This document shows, piece after piece, positions 23,735-35,836 of a stretch of DNA of 64,000 nt. The stretch is from Eucommia ulmoides (Eukaryota > Streptophyta > Magnoliopsida > Garryales > Eucommiaceae). The DNA lies in the NCBI GenBank assembly GCA_016647705.1, contig CM028328.1, forward strand, positions 39,036,501 through 39,100,500. Reading direction: 5' to 3'. Below the pieces are notes generated by a model. That model saw only the letters and a list, made by a program, of their open reading frames with translations. It ran no database searches and was not told the DNA's origin. The position numbers and the translations under genes are program-made. Position 1 is the stretch's first letter, and every line of letters begins with the position of its first letter.

Positions 23735-23974
23735 AATCCACATCTCGCAGAACATATCCTCTTGATGAGAAGAAAATCCACATCTCGTAGGTCATATCCG
23801 CCTAACGAGAAGAAAATCCATATCTCGCAGGTCATATCTGCCTAACGAGAAGAAAATTCACATCTCGTAGGACATATCCGCCTAACGAGAAGAAAATCCA
23901 TATCTCGTAGGTCATATCTGCCTAACGAGAAGAAAATTCACATCTCGTAGGTCATATCCACCTAACGAGAAAAA
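23735..23974 (+). repeat. Tandem array, six copies of a 40-bp unit
   Basis: Units start at 23735, 23775, 23815, 23855, 23895 and 23935. The consensus begins AATCCACATCTCGTAGGTCA and ends CCTAACGAGAAGAA. Alternate units share variants (TCC/TCT, CCA/TCA), suggesting that a two-unit block was duplicated. Each unit contains CTCG and CGAG, which can pair. Confidence 0.9.
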
Positions 23975-24210
23975 ACTATGGCATAGTCGAACCAAAAATT
24001 ACTCTCCACCTTAAAAATCGACTTGATCCAAAATCATTTTTCCACCTTTAAAACCAACAAGATCCAAAAATCATTTTTCCCAACCTTTAAAACCAACTTG
24101 ATCCATATAAGTTACAAAATCGTCCATTTAAAACAAGCACATTTTCTACAATTTATACGAAAATAAGATTTGTAAATTCGCATAGAAGACAATACACTCA
24201 CATCGATTCC

Positions 24211-25670
24211 TGATCGCTCAAAAATAATACCCTTAAATGGTACCGCGATACTGATGTAGTACGATATTCAAGTAGGGTGTCGAACCACAGGGATTGATCT
24301 TGTAATTATTAATTTTCAATTATTTTTCTTACTTTATCGAAATGATTTGAGTTTTTGATTTGGTTTTGAAATTTTTAATTGCAAGAAAATAAAGTTTGAT
24401 TTAAATAAAAATAGGGGATCGGGTTAGGAATTATGAATCCGTATTTTGAGATTTTATGTTGTTTTCGTATTTTCTACTTTAACTCGGATTTGTATAAACG
24501 AGTGTTCCTAACTACAAGCCGGAACTACTCAAAAAAGATTGAATTGTTATTCTCCGGCATGGTTTATCTTTGGTATTTAATTCCTACACTACACTAATCT
24601 AAAGTGAATTAAAATCTAGGCATAAACCATCCAGACCAATAATCAATTCCCACGAATACGATTATGTGACCATTAAATCAAGACCACAGGTACAAGATTT
24701 AATGTTCTAGCAGTAATTGAATTCAAACCAAAATCTCTATCAGAACATTTTGATAATAAATTCAAGCACAATTAAATTCATTTTTTACGAATAGAATTCC
24801 TGTCACATAATTGTTTATATAAAATCCAAAATTAAATAGAAATACAATATTACATAAATACAAAATACCTCATCACATCCTAACCCGATGTAAGGAAATT
24901 TAGCCGCTCATGAATGCATGGAATGGTGTTTCCTTGAATGAAATTCTTAAAAACGCCATATCCCTTTTGTATTCTAACAACTACAATTTCCTCCCCCAAG
25001 AATTATATGAAAAAACTAAAAATACAAAAATGGAAGATAAATCACAAGAAAATGCTACAACTTCTAAGAATGAAGTAGGAAAATGGATTCTTTTTTGCTC
25101 TCAAACTTCTCTTCTATTTATAGAATTAAAAAGGTGAGTTTTGGGGTGAATTTGAGTCAAAAGAGGAGGCTAGGGGTGCAAAAAATCAAATATGGAGGCC
25201 AATAGGGTTGTTGTGGAATTTGTCCACCGGAGTGGGCGCAGGTCGGGCCGAATCGGGCCGGGTTCGGGTCAAAATGGTTTAACCCGTAGCACTATGTGGC
25301 TGCACAGAAGGACCATCTTCAAACGGTTGTATCTTTTTCATACGAACTCCGATTTGGCTCTATAACCAGTCGTTGGAAAGCTTAGAGCGTCTACTTTCAT
25401 ATGAAACTTGTATCATCTCAAAATTCCAACTGTATAATTAGTTATGTCCAAAAGAGTGGACAGTGGTCTTCATTCTAGTGCCGAAAATCGCGACTTTTAT
25501 CCGTTTGATCATTTTCTCTTAATTTTGCTCCAAATTAACATGGTTTTGTATCATTTCCAAAATCCTACAAAAACAAATAAAACAACTTAATTTATAATAT
25601 TTTAATTTATTTAAAAAATTAACAAAACTTAATTTAGTGGTATTAGATCGCACAAAATGAGGTGCGATCA
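24211..25670 (-). repeat. Athila 3' LTR
   Basis: The LTR on the left is the 3' one because the coding strand is minus. It is almost identical to 32980-34441. It includes a plus-strand open frame of 75 codons at 24910-25137, duplicated in the other LTR, which I regard as accidental. Confidence 0.95.
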
Positions 25671-27033
25671 CACCCCCAAACCTAAATTTTGCTAGTCCTC
25701 GAGCAAAACTAAATATAATAATTAAATAAAAAGCCATTTTCGTAGGGAACACGATTGCATTTAGCGTATGCAATAAGCCTTTAAACCCCTAGGTCACCCC
25801 TAGTGGACGAGTATAGTCTCGTGAGGGTTTACAGTGATGCTACCCACAAACATCTCAAAATCTCTTTTCGTGCATATTATCTCTCACAAACTTTCTATCA
25901 ATCTTATCCAATGCTAACATATCAAATCAAGGGCAAACAAGAGTTATTGAAATAGTCATTAATCTCATAGCACGTGATTTTTAACAATATTCATTTTTGT
26001 ACCCACGACATATATACAACTCTCGTTTATAATGAATTTAACACATGTAGTTAGTCAACTGGTTTTGTACAATTCAAATAATCTTTTCCCCAAAATAAAA
26101 AAAATATTTGTCTATATCGGTGTTGTTTCTTTTTTTTCTTTTTTTTTAAATTATATTTTTTTAATTTTTTTTTTTTTTTTTTTGTTTTATAAGTAATTTT
26201 CTTTAAATAAGTGACATGTGCAATGTTAACCCCACTGGACTTTCTAAGATGTCCGTGTAGCGAGTGTTGGACCAATGATCCCAATCCAGTTGGCTCGGGG
26301 CACTAGGTGTTAAAGCACCTTTCAGGCTTAATAACTCGAACAACTTAGGCTTCGAAGTTAACAAGCCTCTTATCGTCTTAATAAATTGCTTTCCCCTTTT
26401 GACGCGAACACTCAAAGCTTACTGAGGCAAGAGGTCCGGTTACTCAGCGAAAGTTCATTATTAAGACAGAAAATCTTTATTAGTATCACAATTTTTTTTT
26501 TTTTTTTAATTATTATTATTATTTTTTTTTTTTAAACTTTAGGGATAGGTTATTTTCTTATCAAAATTCAGTAAACTAACTCATGTACTAAATTCAAAAT
26601 AAAATAAAGTTAGTATGCATGTAAGCGTCGAAAAATGAAATATTTTTAAAAATCAGTGCTCTGCTCCAATAATTATTTAGCAAATTCTAGTTTGTACCCG
26701 ATAGATGTGTTATCAAATGATAGATTGACAAAATTAAGTGTGAAATAAAATATCAGAAAGAATACAAGCATTTACCCCCCCAAACCTGAATCTTGCATTG
26801 TCCTCAATGTGAAAATGACAAAATTAAATTAGCAAGGAGAGATACAACCTGACGTATCGGAATTGCTTATGTATACTGAGTCGGTGTGGACTGCTCGTAA
26901 ATCTGTCAGATAGAACACTCAAAGAAATCTTATTAAATCAAATATAAACACTAAAATTAGAAAACTAACACAATAGTGGGTTGCCTCCCACTCAGCGCTA
27001 ATTTTAACGTCTTCAGCCGGACGTTATGGGGCA
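25671..27033 (-). other. Athila 3' non-coding region
   Basis: No convincing gene lies between integrase and the 3' LTR. There are long T- and A-runs at 26120-26190 and 26490-26540, purine tracts next to the LTR and near 26775, and the GGGAGGCAACCC motif (minus strand, 26978-26989). No env-like ORF, sometimes found here in Athila, is visible. Confidence 0.7.
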
Positions 27034-30000
27034 TCAAGAATAGATCGGGTCAACCAATTTTACCGCTTCGATAACGCCCCGCTCCTCATAGCCTACCATA
27101 TGCTTCAACCTTTGTCCATTTACTCTAAGTTTTCGGTCATCCCTCAAGTCGATAATCTCCACAACCCCATTAGGGTATGCTCTTTCAACCATAAATGGGT
27201 CATCCCATTTTGATCGAAGTTTGCCTGGGAAAAGTCTCAACTTTGAATTGAACAACCAAACCTTTTGATTAGGATGAAAGGACTTCCTATTAATAATATT
27301 ATCGTGAAAAACTCTCGTCCTCTCCTTATAGATTCTTGAATTCTCAAAGGCCTCATTTCGTAACTCGTCCAACTCTAAGAGTTGAAGCTTGCGTTCATCC
27401 CCTGCCCGTTTCATTTCAAAATTCAATGCTCTTGTAGCCCAATAAGCATGATGCTCTAGCTCGACAGGTAAATGACATGCCTTCCCATACACCAACCGGT
27501 AAGGTGACATACCGATAGGCGTTTTATAAGCCGTACGATACGCCCACAATGCATCAACCAGGCGTTCCGACCAATCTTTCCGGTCCGGACCATTAGTTTG
27601 AGGATGATAAGGTGTGGCCACCTTATGAGGCACTGAGTACTTTCGTACCAATGCCTCAAATGGCCGATTACAAAAATGTGATCCTTCATCGCTAATGATT
27701 GCACGTGGTGTCCCAAACCTACTGAAAATATTTTCCCTCAAAAAGCGAAGCACCACCCTATGGTCATTAGTCCTAGTAGCTATGGCCTCAACCCACTTTG
27801 ACACATAGTCTACTGCTAGTAAGATATATTCGTGACCAAATGATGTTGGGAAAGGTCCCATGAAATCAATACCCCACACATCAAAAATCTCGACAACTAG
27901 GATCGGTTGTAGGGGCATCATATTTCGATGGGATATAGATCCCGTGCGCTGACAACGTTCACAAGACTGACAGAAGCGATGTGCATCCTTGAATAAAGAC
28001 GGCCAATAGAAACCACATTGAAGCACTTTTGTTGCCGTCCTTTTCCCTCCAAAATGTCCCCCGCATGCCTGAGAATGACAAAAATCTAAAATATTATCAA
28101 ATTCGTACTCAGGCACACATCTCCTTATCACTTGGTCTGTACAATGCTTAAATAGGTGAGGATCCTCCCAGTAAAAATGTTTGACCTACGAGAAGAATCG
28201 GTCTTTATCTTGTTTCGTCCACTGGGCAGGAATTTCACCTGTAGCGAGATAATTTGCGATATGCGCAAACCAAGGTGGGGACATTTTGGTAATTGAAAAA
28301 AGTTGCTCATTGGGGAATGAATCCCTAATTGTTTCTTTTTCCTTACTCTCCTTGAGAAAAACCCGAGACAGGTGGTCGGCCACGACATTCTCTACTCCTT
28401 TCTTATCTCGAATTTCAATGTCAAATTCTTGGAGTAAGAGAATCCACCTAATCAATCTAGGTTTTGTCTCTTTCTTAGACAATAGGTGCCTCAAAGCTGT
28501 GTGATCAGAGAATATGACAATTTTTTACCCTAGGATATAAGATCGAAATTTATCTAACGCGAAAACCACAGCCAACAACTCTTTCTCGGTGGTAGTGTAG
28601 TTCACTTGTGCATCCACAAGTGTTTTACTTGCATAATATACCACATGAGGCACCTTGTCTACTCTCTGCCCTAACACAGCGCCGACAGCGTAGTCGGAGG
28701 CATCGCACATAATCTCAAAGGGGCGAGAGTAGTTCGGGGGTTGAATGATAGGGGCAGAGATCAGTTTTGCCTTAAGTGTCTCAAATGCCTCTTTGCATGA
28801 GTTGTCAAAAACGAATGGCACATCTAGGGAAAGCAAATTACAGAGAGGGCGTGCAATTTTGCTAAACTCTTTGATGAAGCGTCGGTAGAATCCTGCATGA
28901 CCCAAGAAGGATCGAATTTGCTTAACCGTTGTGGGCGGTGGCAAATTTGCGATAACATCAACCTTCGCTTGATCTACCTCAATCCCCTTTTTTGAGATGA
29001 CATGTCCCAATACAATACCTTGTTGCACCATGAAGTGGCTTTTCTCCCAGCTCAACACCAAGTTTGTTTCCTCACACCTTGCTAGAACTTTCTCAAGGTT
29101 GTTAAGACATCCTTCAAATGAGGTCCCAAAAATCGAGAAGTCGTCCATAAAGACTTCTAGGAAGTTATCGATCATATCTGAGAAAATTGCAATCATGCAC
29201 CTTTGAAAAGTCGCTGGTGCATTGCACAACCCAAATGGCATCCTTCGGTATGCAAAAGTGCCGAATGGGCATGTGAATGTGGTTTTCTCTTGGTCTTCTG
29301 GAAACACTGGCACTTGGTTATATCCCGAGTATCCGTCAAGGAAACAATAATAAGGAAAACCCGCCAACTTTTCAATAATCTGATCAATGTATGGTAGCGG
29401 GAAGTGATCCTTTCTTGTCATGGTGTTAAGCTTTCGATAGTCAATGCAAACTCGCTATCCGGTGGTTTCTCTAGTCGGGACTAATTTCCCTCTGGAATCT
29501 TTCACCACTGTGATCCCTGACTTCTTTGGGACCACCTGTATGGGACTCACAAATTTACTATCAGAGATAGGGTATATGATACCCGCATCTAATAGCTTCA
29601 CGACTTCTTTCTTTACCACCTCACGCATATTAGTGTTTAGTTTCCTTTGAAACTCCCTTGATGGCTTTGAATCATCTTCGAGATGGATTTTATGCATACA
29701 CAACGAAGGGTTAATTCCTCTCAAGTCTGCCACACTCCATCCTATGGCCTTTTTAAAGCGTTGAAGAACATCAATCAACTTCTTCTCCTGTTCCTCTATG
29801 AGTTCGGCCGAGATAATCACAGGTAGCGTATCACTCTGGCCAAGGAATACATACTTGAGTGAATTCGGGAGAGATTTCAACTCTAGTGGTGGCGGGGATT
29901 CAATGGATGGCTTTAAAGGGGCACTCGCCAATTGTGGTAATGGTTCAATCTTTCTAAACCAAGGGGTCGCATTGCTAGATATTTCAAGTAATTCATGGAT

Positions 30001-32304
30001 TTCTTCTTTCAAGTCATCTTGTCTAAACCTTTCATCTTCTGTAAGTATGATTGTTGCCTCAAGAGATTCCTGGGACAACATAGAAGGTAAAAACTCTTCC
30101 ACTAGATCATCGATTTGATCAATCCCAAAACAATCAGATGTGTTCTCCTCTGGGGGTTGATTAATCGCATTGAAAACATTGAGTTGTACCTTCATGTTGC
30201 CAAAGGAGACGTTCATAACACCCAACCGACAGTCAATGCAAGCATTGGCGGTGGCGAGGAAAGGTCGTCCTAAAATCACTGGAATTTGACGACTCGGATT
30301 GGAAACTGGTTCCATGTCAAGGACTATGAAATCCACTGGGTAAAAGAATTTTTCTACCCCTACTAACACATCTTCAATAATCCCTCTTGGTTTTCGAATT
30401 GACCTATCGGCTAACTAGAGTGTTATTGATGTGGACTTCAGATCCCCCAAACCTAGACGCTCGTATACGGAAAATGGCAACAAATTTACACTTGCGCCTA
30501 AGTCTAGAAGGGCCTTTGCAATAGGCTGATCTCCTATTACATATGTAATGGTCGGGACTCCCGGGTCTTTAAACTTTGGTGGAGTTTCACACCCTAAGAT
30601 GGAACTCACTTGCTGTGTTAGCAAGACCTTTTTCGACATATGTGTTCTAGACTTTCTTTTCCGAGTACAAAGGTCTTTTAAAAACTTTGCATACGCTGGG
30701 ATCTGTTTGATAGCATCCAAGAATGGAAGATTAATCTTTACCTGCTTGAACGTCTCTAGGATATCTTCCATTCTGGCGCTATCTCGGTTGAACGGTGAAG
30801 GTTGGTTCAAGCATTGAGGAAATGGCGCCCGAGGTGCTGAATGTATCACTTTTGATTTGTCAAGCTCGGGGTTCAACCGTTTAGGTTCCACAACTTTCTT
30901 GCTTGGTAGCGGCCCTTCTGCCGCTTTTTCTTTTTCACTCTCATCTTCTGGAATCATCTCTTCAATACCCACCCGATTGTCCACTATTCTCCCACTTCTA
31001 AGGGACGTAATTGATTGAACGTGCCCAGAAGGCTCGCTCGTCTCTCCAATGAAGTGTTGACCCTTAGGATTATTCAGTGGTTGGCTAGGAAGCTTCCCAT
31101 CGGCTCTTTTACTCATAGCATCAGCAAGCTGCCCAATTTGTGCCTCTAACCTAGCTATGGATTGGGCTTGTGAATTCACCAATTTAAGGACGTCCTCTAT
31201 CTCAGTGGACTGAGCGTTCCTCGCCCGTTGGAAGAATTGTGTTTGACCTTGGGATTGGTTAAATCCTGGGGGTGGGTTTTGGTATTGAGGCTTGGAGGAT
31301 GAGGTGAAAGGTTGTCCTTGAGCTGGAGTTCTCCATGAGAAATTGGGGTGATTACGCCACCCTGGATTGTAAGTATTAGAGTATGAATTATTATCCTGTC
31401 TGGGGAATGTTTGAGCAACATTGATATGCTCTTGAACATATTCAGGGAATTGTGTTCCCACAGGACACTCAAGGACAGTATGGGATGAGTTTAGGCAAAT
31501 CGAACATGCCGTAATGGGGGGAGGAGACGAGAGTGGTTGATTTTGTAACTGTATCTGACCAAATCTTTGGGAAAGTAGATCAACTACTTGTGTAGCGAGA
31601 TCTACTTGCTTGACCTCGTACATTCCTCCTCGCACATGTCCGACGTTCTCTCGCCTGACAGCGGATGCATGTTGCAGAGAGTTCTCACTCAGGTTTTCAA
31701 ACATACTCCACGCTTCGTCCTCGCTTTTTGCAAGGAATGTTCCTCCACATGACGCATCCACCATGTGGCGATTGCGTTCGACCAACCCTTCGTAGAAACT
31801 TTGCACTATTTGCCATCTTGGTACCCCATGATGTGGGCATTGCCTCAAAAGGTCCTTCATTCGATCCCAACTGTCATGGAAATCTTCAGTGGGTTGTTGG
31901 GAGAATGAAGTTATGGCTTTTCTAATCTGGTTGGTTTTGCCAATTGGGAAAAAAATTTGTAGAAAAGTCTTTTGCAGCCCTTCCTATGTGGTAATCGATC
32001 CCGGGGGTAGAGAGTGGAGCCACTCTTTTGCCCGATCTTTCAGAGAGAAAGGAAAAAGTCTGAGGTAAACGGCATCCTCAGACAGATGTGGCAATTTGAA
32101 CGTTGTGCAAATCTCTAGAAAATCATTTAGGTGCCTATAAGGGTGGTCAAGGCTAAGCCCATGAAACGATGGAAGCATTTGGATAGTGGATGGTTTAATC
32201 TCAAATGAAGTTGCACCCCCTAACTCGGGTAACCTAATGCATGAGGGCGAAGTGTAGACTGAGGGAATGTAATATTCCCGGAGTGGTCTAGGTGGTTCGG
32301 CCAT
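27034..32304 (-). pseudogene. Athila gag-pol polyprotein, one frame with five stops
   Basis: A start at 32304 (MAEPPRPLREY) is preferred to the longer frame opening at 32442 because Athila gag normally begins close to this block. Domains in order: gag; a CCHC knuckle CSICLNSSHTVLEC near 31500; protease with ALLDLGASVNLLP near 30480; reverse transcriptase with FMDDFSIF near 29140 and FGLCNAPATFQ; RNase H with TTTEKELLAVVFALDKF; integrase with the zinc-binding H-H-C-C (27950-28090), WGIDFMGPF and IISDEGSHF. All lie in one frame with no frameshift seen. Stops are at 31984, 30415, 29455, 28525 and 28186. Integrase reads YHPQTNG then PDRKDW: the usual segment carrying the catalytic Glu is deleted in frame. 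Confidence 0.92.
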
Positions 32305-32459
32305 TTTAGTGAGTTCAAATTTTACGATCTTTTTAGTTCTAGGTCGTTTAGGCACATTCCTCAAAAGTCTCTCAAGGTCGTCATAAGAGTTGGACTTTTC
32401 CCCAAGCATATAAACGAGCACAGCCCACAACCTTTTTTGCAATTTTTTTTTTTTTTAAA

Positions 32460-32956
32460 CAAATTTAAGCAATTATATCAACAAGCGGTCTGGAGGCTCA
32501 GCCTACCAGTTAAGAAAATAAAATAAAATATTTTTTTTTAATTTTTTTTTAAACAAATATAAGCAATTATATCAACAAGCAGTCTGGAGGCTCAGCCTAC
32601 CAGTTAAGAAAATAAAATAAAATAAAACAAAACGAAATGCGAATAGGAGGCTCAGCCTACCAGATAACAGAATGAAGATAAATGACGGAGGCTCAGCCTA
32701 CCTGCCAACAAATAAATAAACTGAAGATTTACCAAGAAATAAAAATGATTTTTTTTTTAATATTTTTTTTTTTTAATATTTTTTTTATTTTTATTTTATT
32801 TTTAGAAAAATGGACAGAATAACCTGAATTCCTTACTTGAAGGTCTGAACTGAAGATTGGATCTCGGTTAACCTGTAAAAATAAACTTAAGAAAAGAAAT
32901 AGATGAATTTATACAGGTACAAAAAAATAACAAAAATTAATAATTAGCGATGCCAG
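32460..32956 (-). other. Athila leader with four copies of GGAGGCTCAGCCTACC
   Basis: The 16-mer occurs at 32492-32507, 32586-32601, 32646-32661 and 32687-32702. It contains AGGCT-C-AGCCT, a perfect 5-bp inverted repeat with a one-base centre. The first two copies lie in a longer direct repeat of about 94 bp with A/T runs. The position between primer site and gag suggests an RNA leader role such as packaging or dimerisation, which is inference. Confidence 0.75.
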
Positions 32957-32974
32957 TCCCCGGCAACGGCGCCA
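32957..32974 (-). other. Athila primer-binding site, tRNA-Asp type
   Basis: The minus-strand sequence TGGCGCCGTTGCCGGGGA begins 5 nt after the 5' LTR end. This is the primer site typical of Athila elements. Confidence 0.92.
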
Positions 32975-32979
32975 AAATT

Positions 32980-34441
32980 TGATCGCTCAAAAATAATACC
33001 CTTAAATGGTACCGCGATACTGATGTAGTACGGTGTTCAAGTAGGGTGTCGAACCACAGGGATTGATCTTGTAATTATTAATTTTCAATTATTTTTCTTA
33101 CTTTATCGAAATGATTTGAGTTTTTGATTTGGTTTTGAAATTTTTAATTGCAAGAAAATAAAGTTTGATTTAAATAAAAATAGGGGATCGGGTTAGGAAT
33201 TATGAATCCGTATTTTGAGATTTTATGTTGTTTTCGTATTTTCTACTTTAACTCGGATTTGTATAAACGAGTGTTCCTAACTACAAGCCGGAACTACTCA
33301 AAAAAGATTGAATTGTTATTCTCCGGCATGGTTTATCTTTGGTATTTAATTCCTACACTACACTAATCTAAAGTGAATTAAAATCTAGGCATAAACCATC
33401 CAGACCAATAATCAATTCCCACAAATACGATTATGTGACCATTAAATCAAGACCACAGGTACAAGATTTAATGTTCTAGCAGTAATTGAATTCAAACCAA
33501 AATCTCTATCAGAACATTTTGATAATAAATTCAAGCACAATTAAATTCATTTTTTACGAATAGAATTCCTGTCACATAATTGTTTATATAAAATCCAAAA
33601 TTAAATAGAAATACAATATTACATAAATACAAAATACCTCATCACATCCTAACCCGATGTAAGGAAATTTAGCCGCTCATGAATGCATGGAATGGTGTTT
33701 CCTTGAATGAAATTCTTAAAAACACCATATCCCTTTTGTATTCTAACAACTACAATTTCCTCCCCCAAGAATTATATGAAAAAACTAAAAATACAAAAAT
33801 GGAAGATAAATCACAAGAAAATGCTACAACTTCTAAGAATGAAGTAGGAAAATGGATTATTTTTTGCTCTCAAACTTCCCTTCTATTTATAGAATTAAAA
33901 AGGTGAGTTTTGGGGTGAATTTGAGTCAAAAGAGGAGGCTAGGGGTGCAAAAAATCAAATATGGAGGCCAATAGGGTTGTTGTGGAATTTGTCCACCGGA
34001 GTGGGCGCGGGTCGGGCCGAATCGGGCCGGGTTCGGGTCAAAATGGTTTTTGACCCGTAGCACTATGTGGCTGCACAGAAGGACCATCTTCAAACGGTTG
34101 TATCTTTTTCATACGAACTCCGATTTGGCTCTATAACCAGTCGTTGGAAAGCTTAGAGAGTCTACTTTCATATGAAACTTGTATCATCTCAAAATTATAA
34201 CTGTATAATTAGTTATGTCCAAAAGCGTGGACAGTGGTCTTCATTCTAGTGCCGAAAATCGCGACTTTTATCCGTTTGATCATTTTCTCTGAATTTTGCT
34301 CCAAATTAACATGGTTTTGTATCATTTCCAAAATCCTACAAAAACAAATAAAACAACTTAATTTATAATATTTTAATTCATTTAAAAGATTAACAAAACT
34401 TAATTTAGTGGTATTAGATCGCACAAAATGAGGTGCGATCA
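32980..34441 (-). repeat. Athila 5' LTR
   Basis: This 1462-bp LTR is near-identical to 24211-25670. Differences include small changes near 33032 and 33422 and a 2-base indel near 34048. The right boundary is fixed by the ATTCC duplication. Confidence 0.95.
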
Positions 34442-34789
34442 ATTCCCGCACTACAAAAACACTGTCGTCAACTACTACCAGGACTCTGGCACCTGTGAAC
34501 CTAACAGTGACAGGCCTAAATCAACATTTTATTCCAAACAACCCTAATATGAAATGCATGGCCCTAAGATGCAGCATTTCCTATTTCCCAAAACTGATTA
34601 TGCAAAATTGTTATTTCGTCCGTTTCGTTACATTAATATGTACTATACCACTTTATTAAGATTAACGATTACGAAAAATACTATTACGATTGCGAAAATC
34701 TTAATGCTCGTGATTTAATTTAACAAAAATAAGAACCGATTGAATTTTTACCTGTTTTGAATCGCTCGCGAGCCGAGAAATTGGATTTT

Positions 34790-35660
34790 TGAATTTTTTA
34801 TTTTTATTTGATTTTTCTTCTTTCTTTTTCCCCTTTTCCCTTTTTTTTCTCTCCTTTTTTTTTTTTTTTTTGTTTCTTTTCTTTTTCTTCTTCTTTCTTT
34901 TTTTTTTCTTCCTTTTAGGTTTTGCTACAGTACAGCCGACTCTCTCTCTCTCTCCCATGTTTCTGTCTAGATTCAGCCGACCGACCACTTTTACCCCTAC
35001 TCACCCACCGCCGGCCGATCACACAATACACCCGCCGACGACGACACCCACCTATACACAACAGTGCCGGATGAACACCCACACACATATGCTCGACACG
35101 AACAAACACGCGCACACACACGATCAAACACCCACACACCCGCGACGACTACATGTATACCCACAACCACCGCCGACGACATACACACACCGACGGACAG
35201 AAGGGACACAATACACACATACACCTGCCGTCGACACTCTACCTGCACAGCAACGGTCACGCACACACACACATACCGACAGTCACGTCGGACCGAACAG
35301 AATGCATGTCCGCACAAACACCACCGGAGGAATACACACACACAACGTCGAATTAGAACACACACCTAACTGCACACATTCCTCCAGCGATCACCCACAC
35401 ACACCCGCTGCACTGAACATACCGCCGACCAACGACCACCTGACGCCCAACCTCTCTCTCTCTTCTTTATTCTTCTTCCTTGTGTTTTGTAATGTGTTGT
35501 ACAATATGTGTGTGTATATATATATATATATGCATGGAATAAGTTAATTGAGTTTTGATCCTTGTTTGACACTTTTTTTTTTTTCTTTTTATAATTGTGT
35601 GTGTGTGTGTGTGTGTATTATTTACTCAAATTACATTAACCCTCCCCCCCCCCCCCCTCA
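34790..35660. repeat. Cluster of simple repeats in the TGTCACACC element
   Basis: A long T/C tract (34790-34917), CTCTCT (34940-34954), a CA/CCGAC-rich cryptic repeat (35040-35420), TA repeats (about 35515-35531), TG repeats (about 35597-35617) and a C-run (about 35644-35658) follow one another. The 252-codon open frame over this stretch is a product of the low-complexity sequence and not a gene. Confidence 0.8.
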
Positions 35661-35836
35661 ATTATCTTTAAATTATGATTCAATCCAAATCTAACATTAA
35701 CATTTTGAAAATTACTAATTAACCCCTATAATTTTTAAAATAAATATGATTTAACACTATTTACCCTGTTATTTTCTAAATGTTCTAAAATGCAGCTAAG
35801 TTATGTGTATGCGAAAATTTAGGGTCTTACATATTT

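Larger units (their letters stand above)
24211..34441 (-). mobile_element. Nearly complete Athila-type Gypsy retrotransposon, TSD ATTCC
   Basis: Two LTRs of 1460 and 1462 bp (TGATCGCTC...GGTGCGATCA on the plus strand) are flanked by ATTCC at 24206-24210 and 34442-34446. On the minus strand come primer site (32957-32974), leader repeats, a single gag-pol frame (32304-27034), a GGGAGGCAACCC motif, a long non-coding region and a purine tract ATTTAGGTTTGGGGGTG next to the 3' LTR. By eye the LTRs differ at roughly 15-20 positions, so this is the youngest large insertion. Stops and an integrase deletion make it non-autonomous today. Confidence 0.95.
22828..35831 (+). mobile_element. Non-coding LTR-type element or solo LTR, TSD TATTT
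   Basis: It starts TGTCACACCCC and ends GGGTCTTACA between TATTT copies at 22823-22827 and 35832-35836. Without the nested Athila it is about 2.77 kb and has no coding region, primer site or second LTR. The ends and 5-bp duplication fit an LTR of a Gypsy chromovirus, so a large solo LTR is the simplest reading. It carries a 40-bp tandem array (23735-23974), a pyrimidine tract (34790-34917), a CA-rich stretch (35040-35420) and TA/TG runs. Confidence 0.7.

Noticed and set aside
23735..23974. Regular repeats that might suggest a CRISPR array
   Set aside because: The 40-bp units are contiguous with no variable spacers, and the genome is a plant.
24910..25137. 75-codon ORF repeated at 33679-33906
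   Set aside because: The duplication follows from the two LTRs of one element, and the ORF is antisense to it; no independent sign of coding.
34789..35547. Long 252-codon open frame
   Set aside because: It is translated from pyrimidine and CA-rich simple repeats inside a non-coding element; no protein-like composition.
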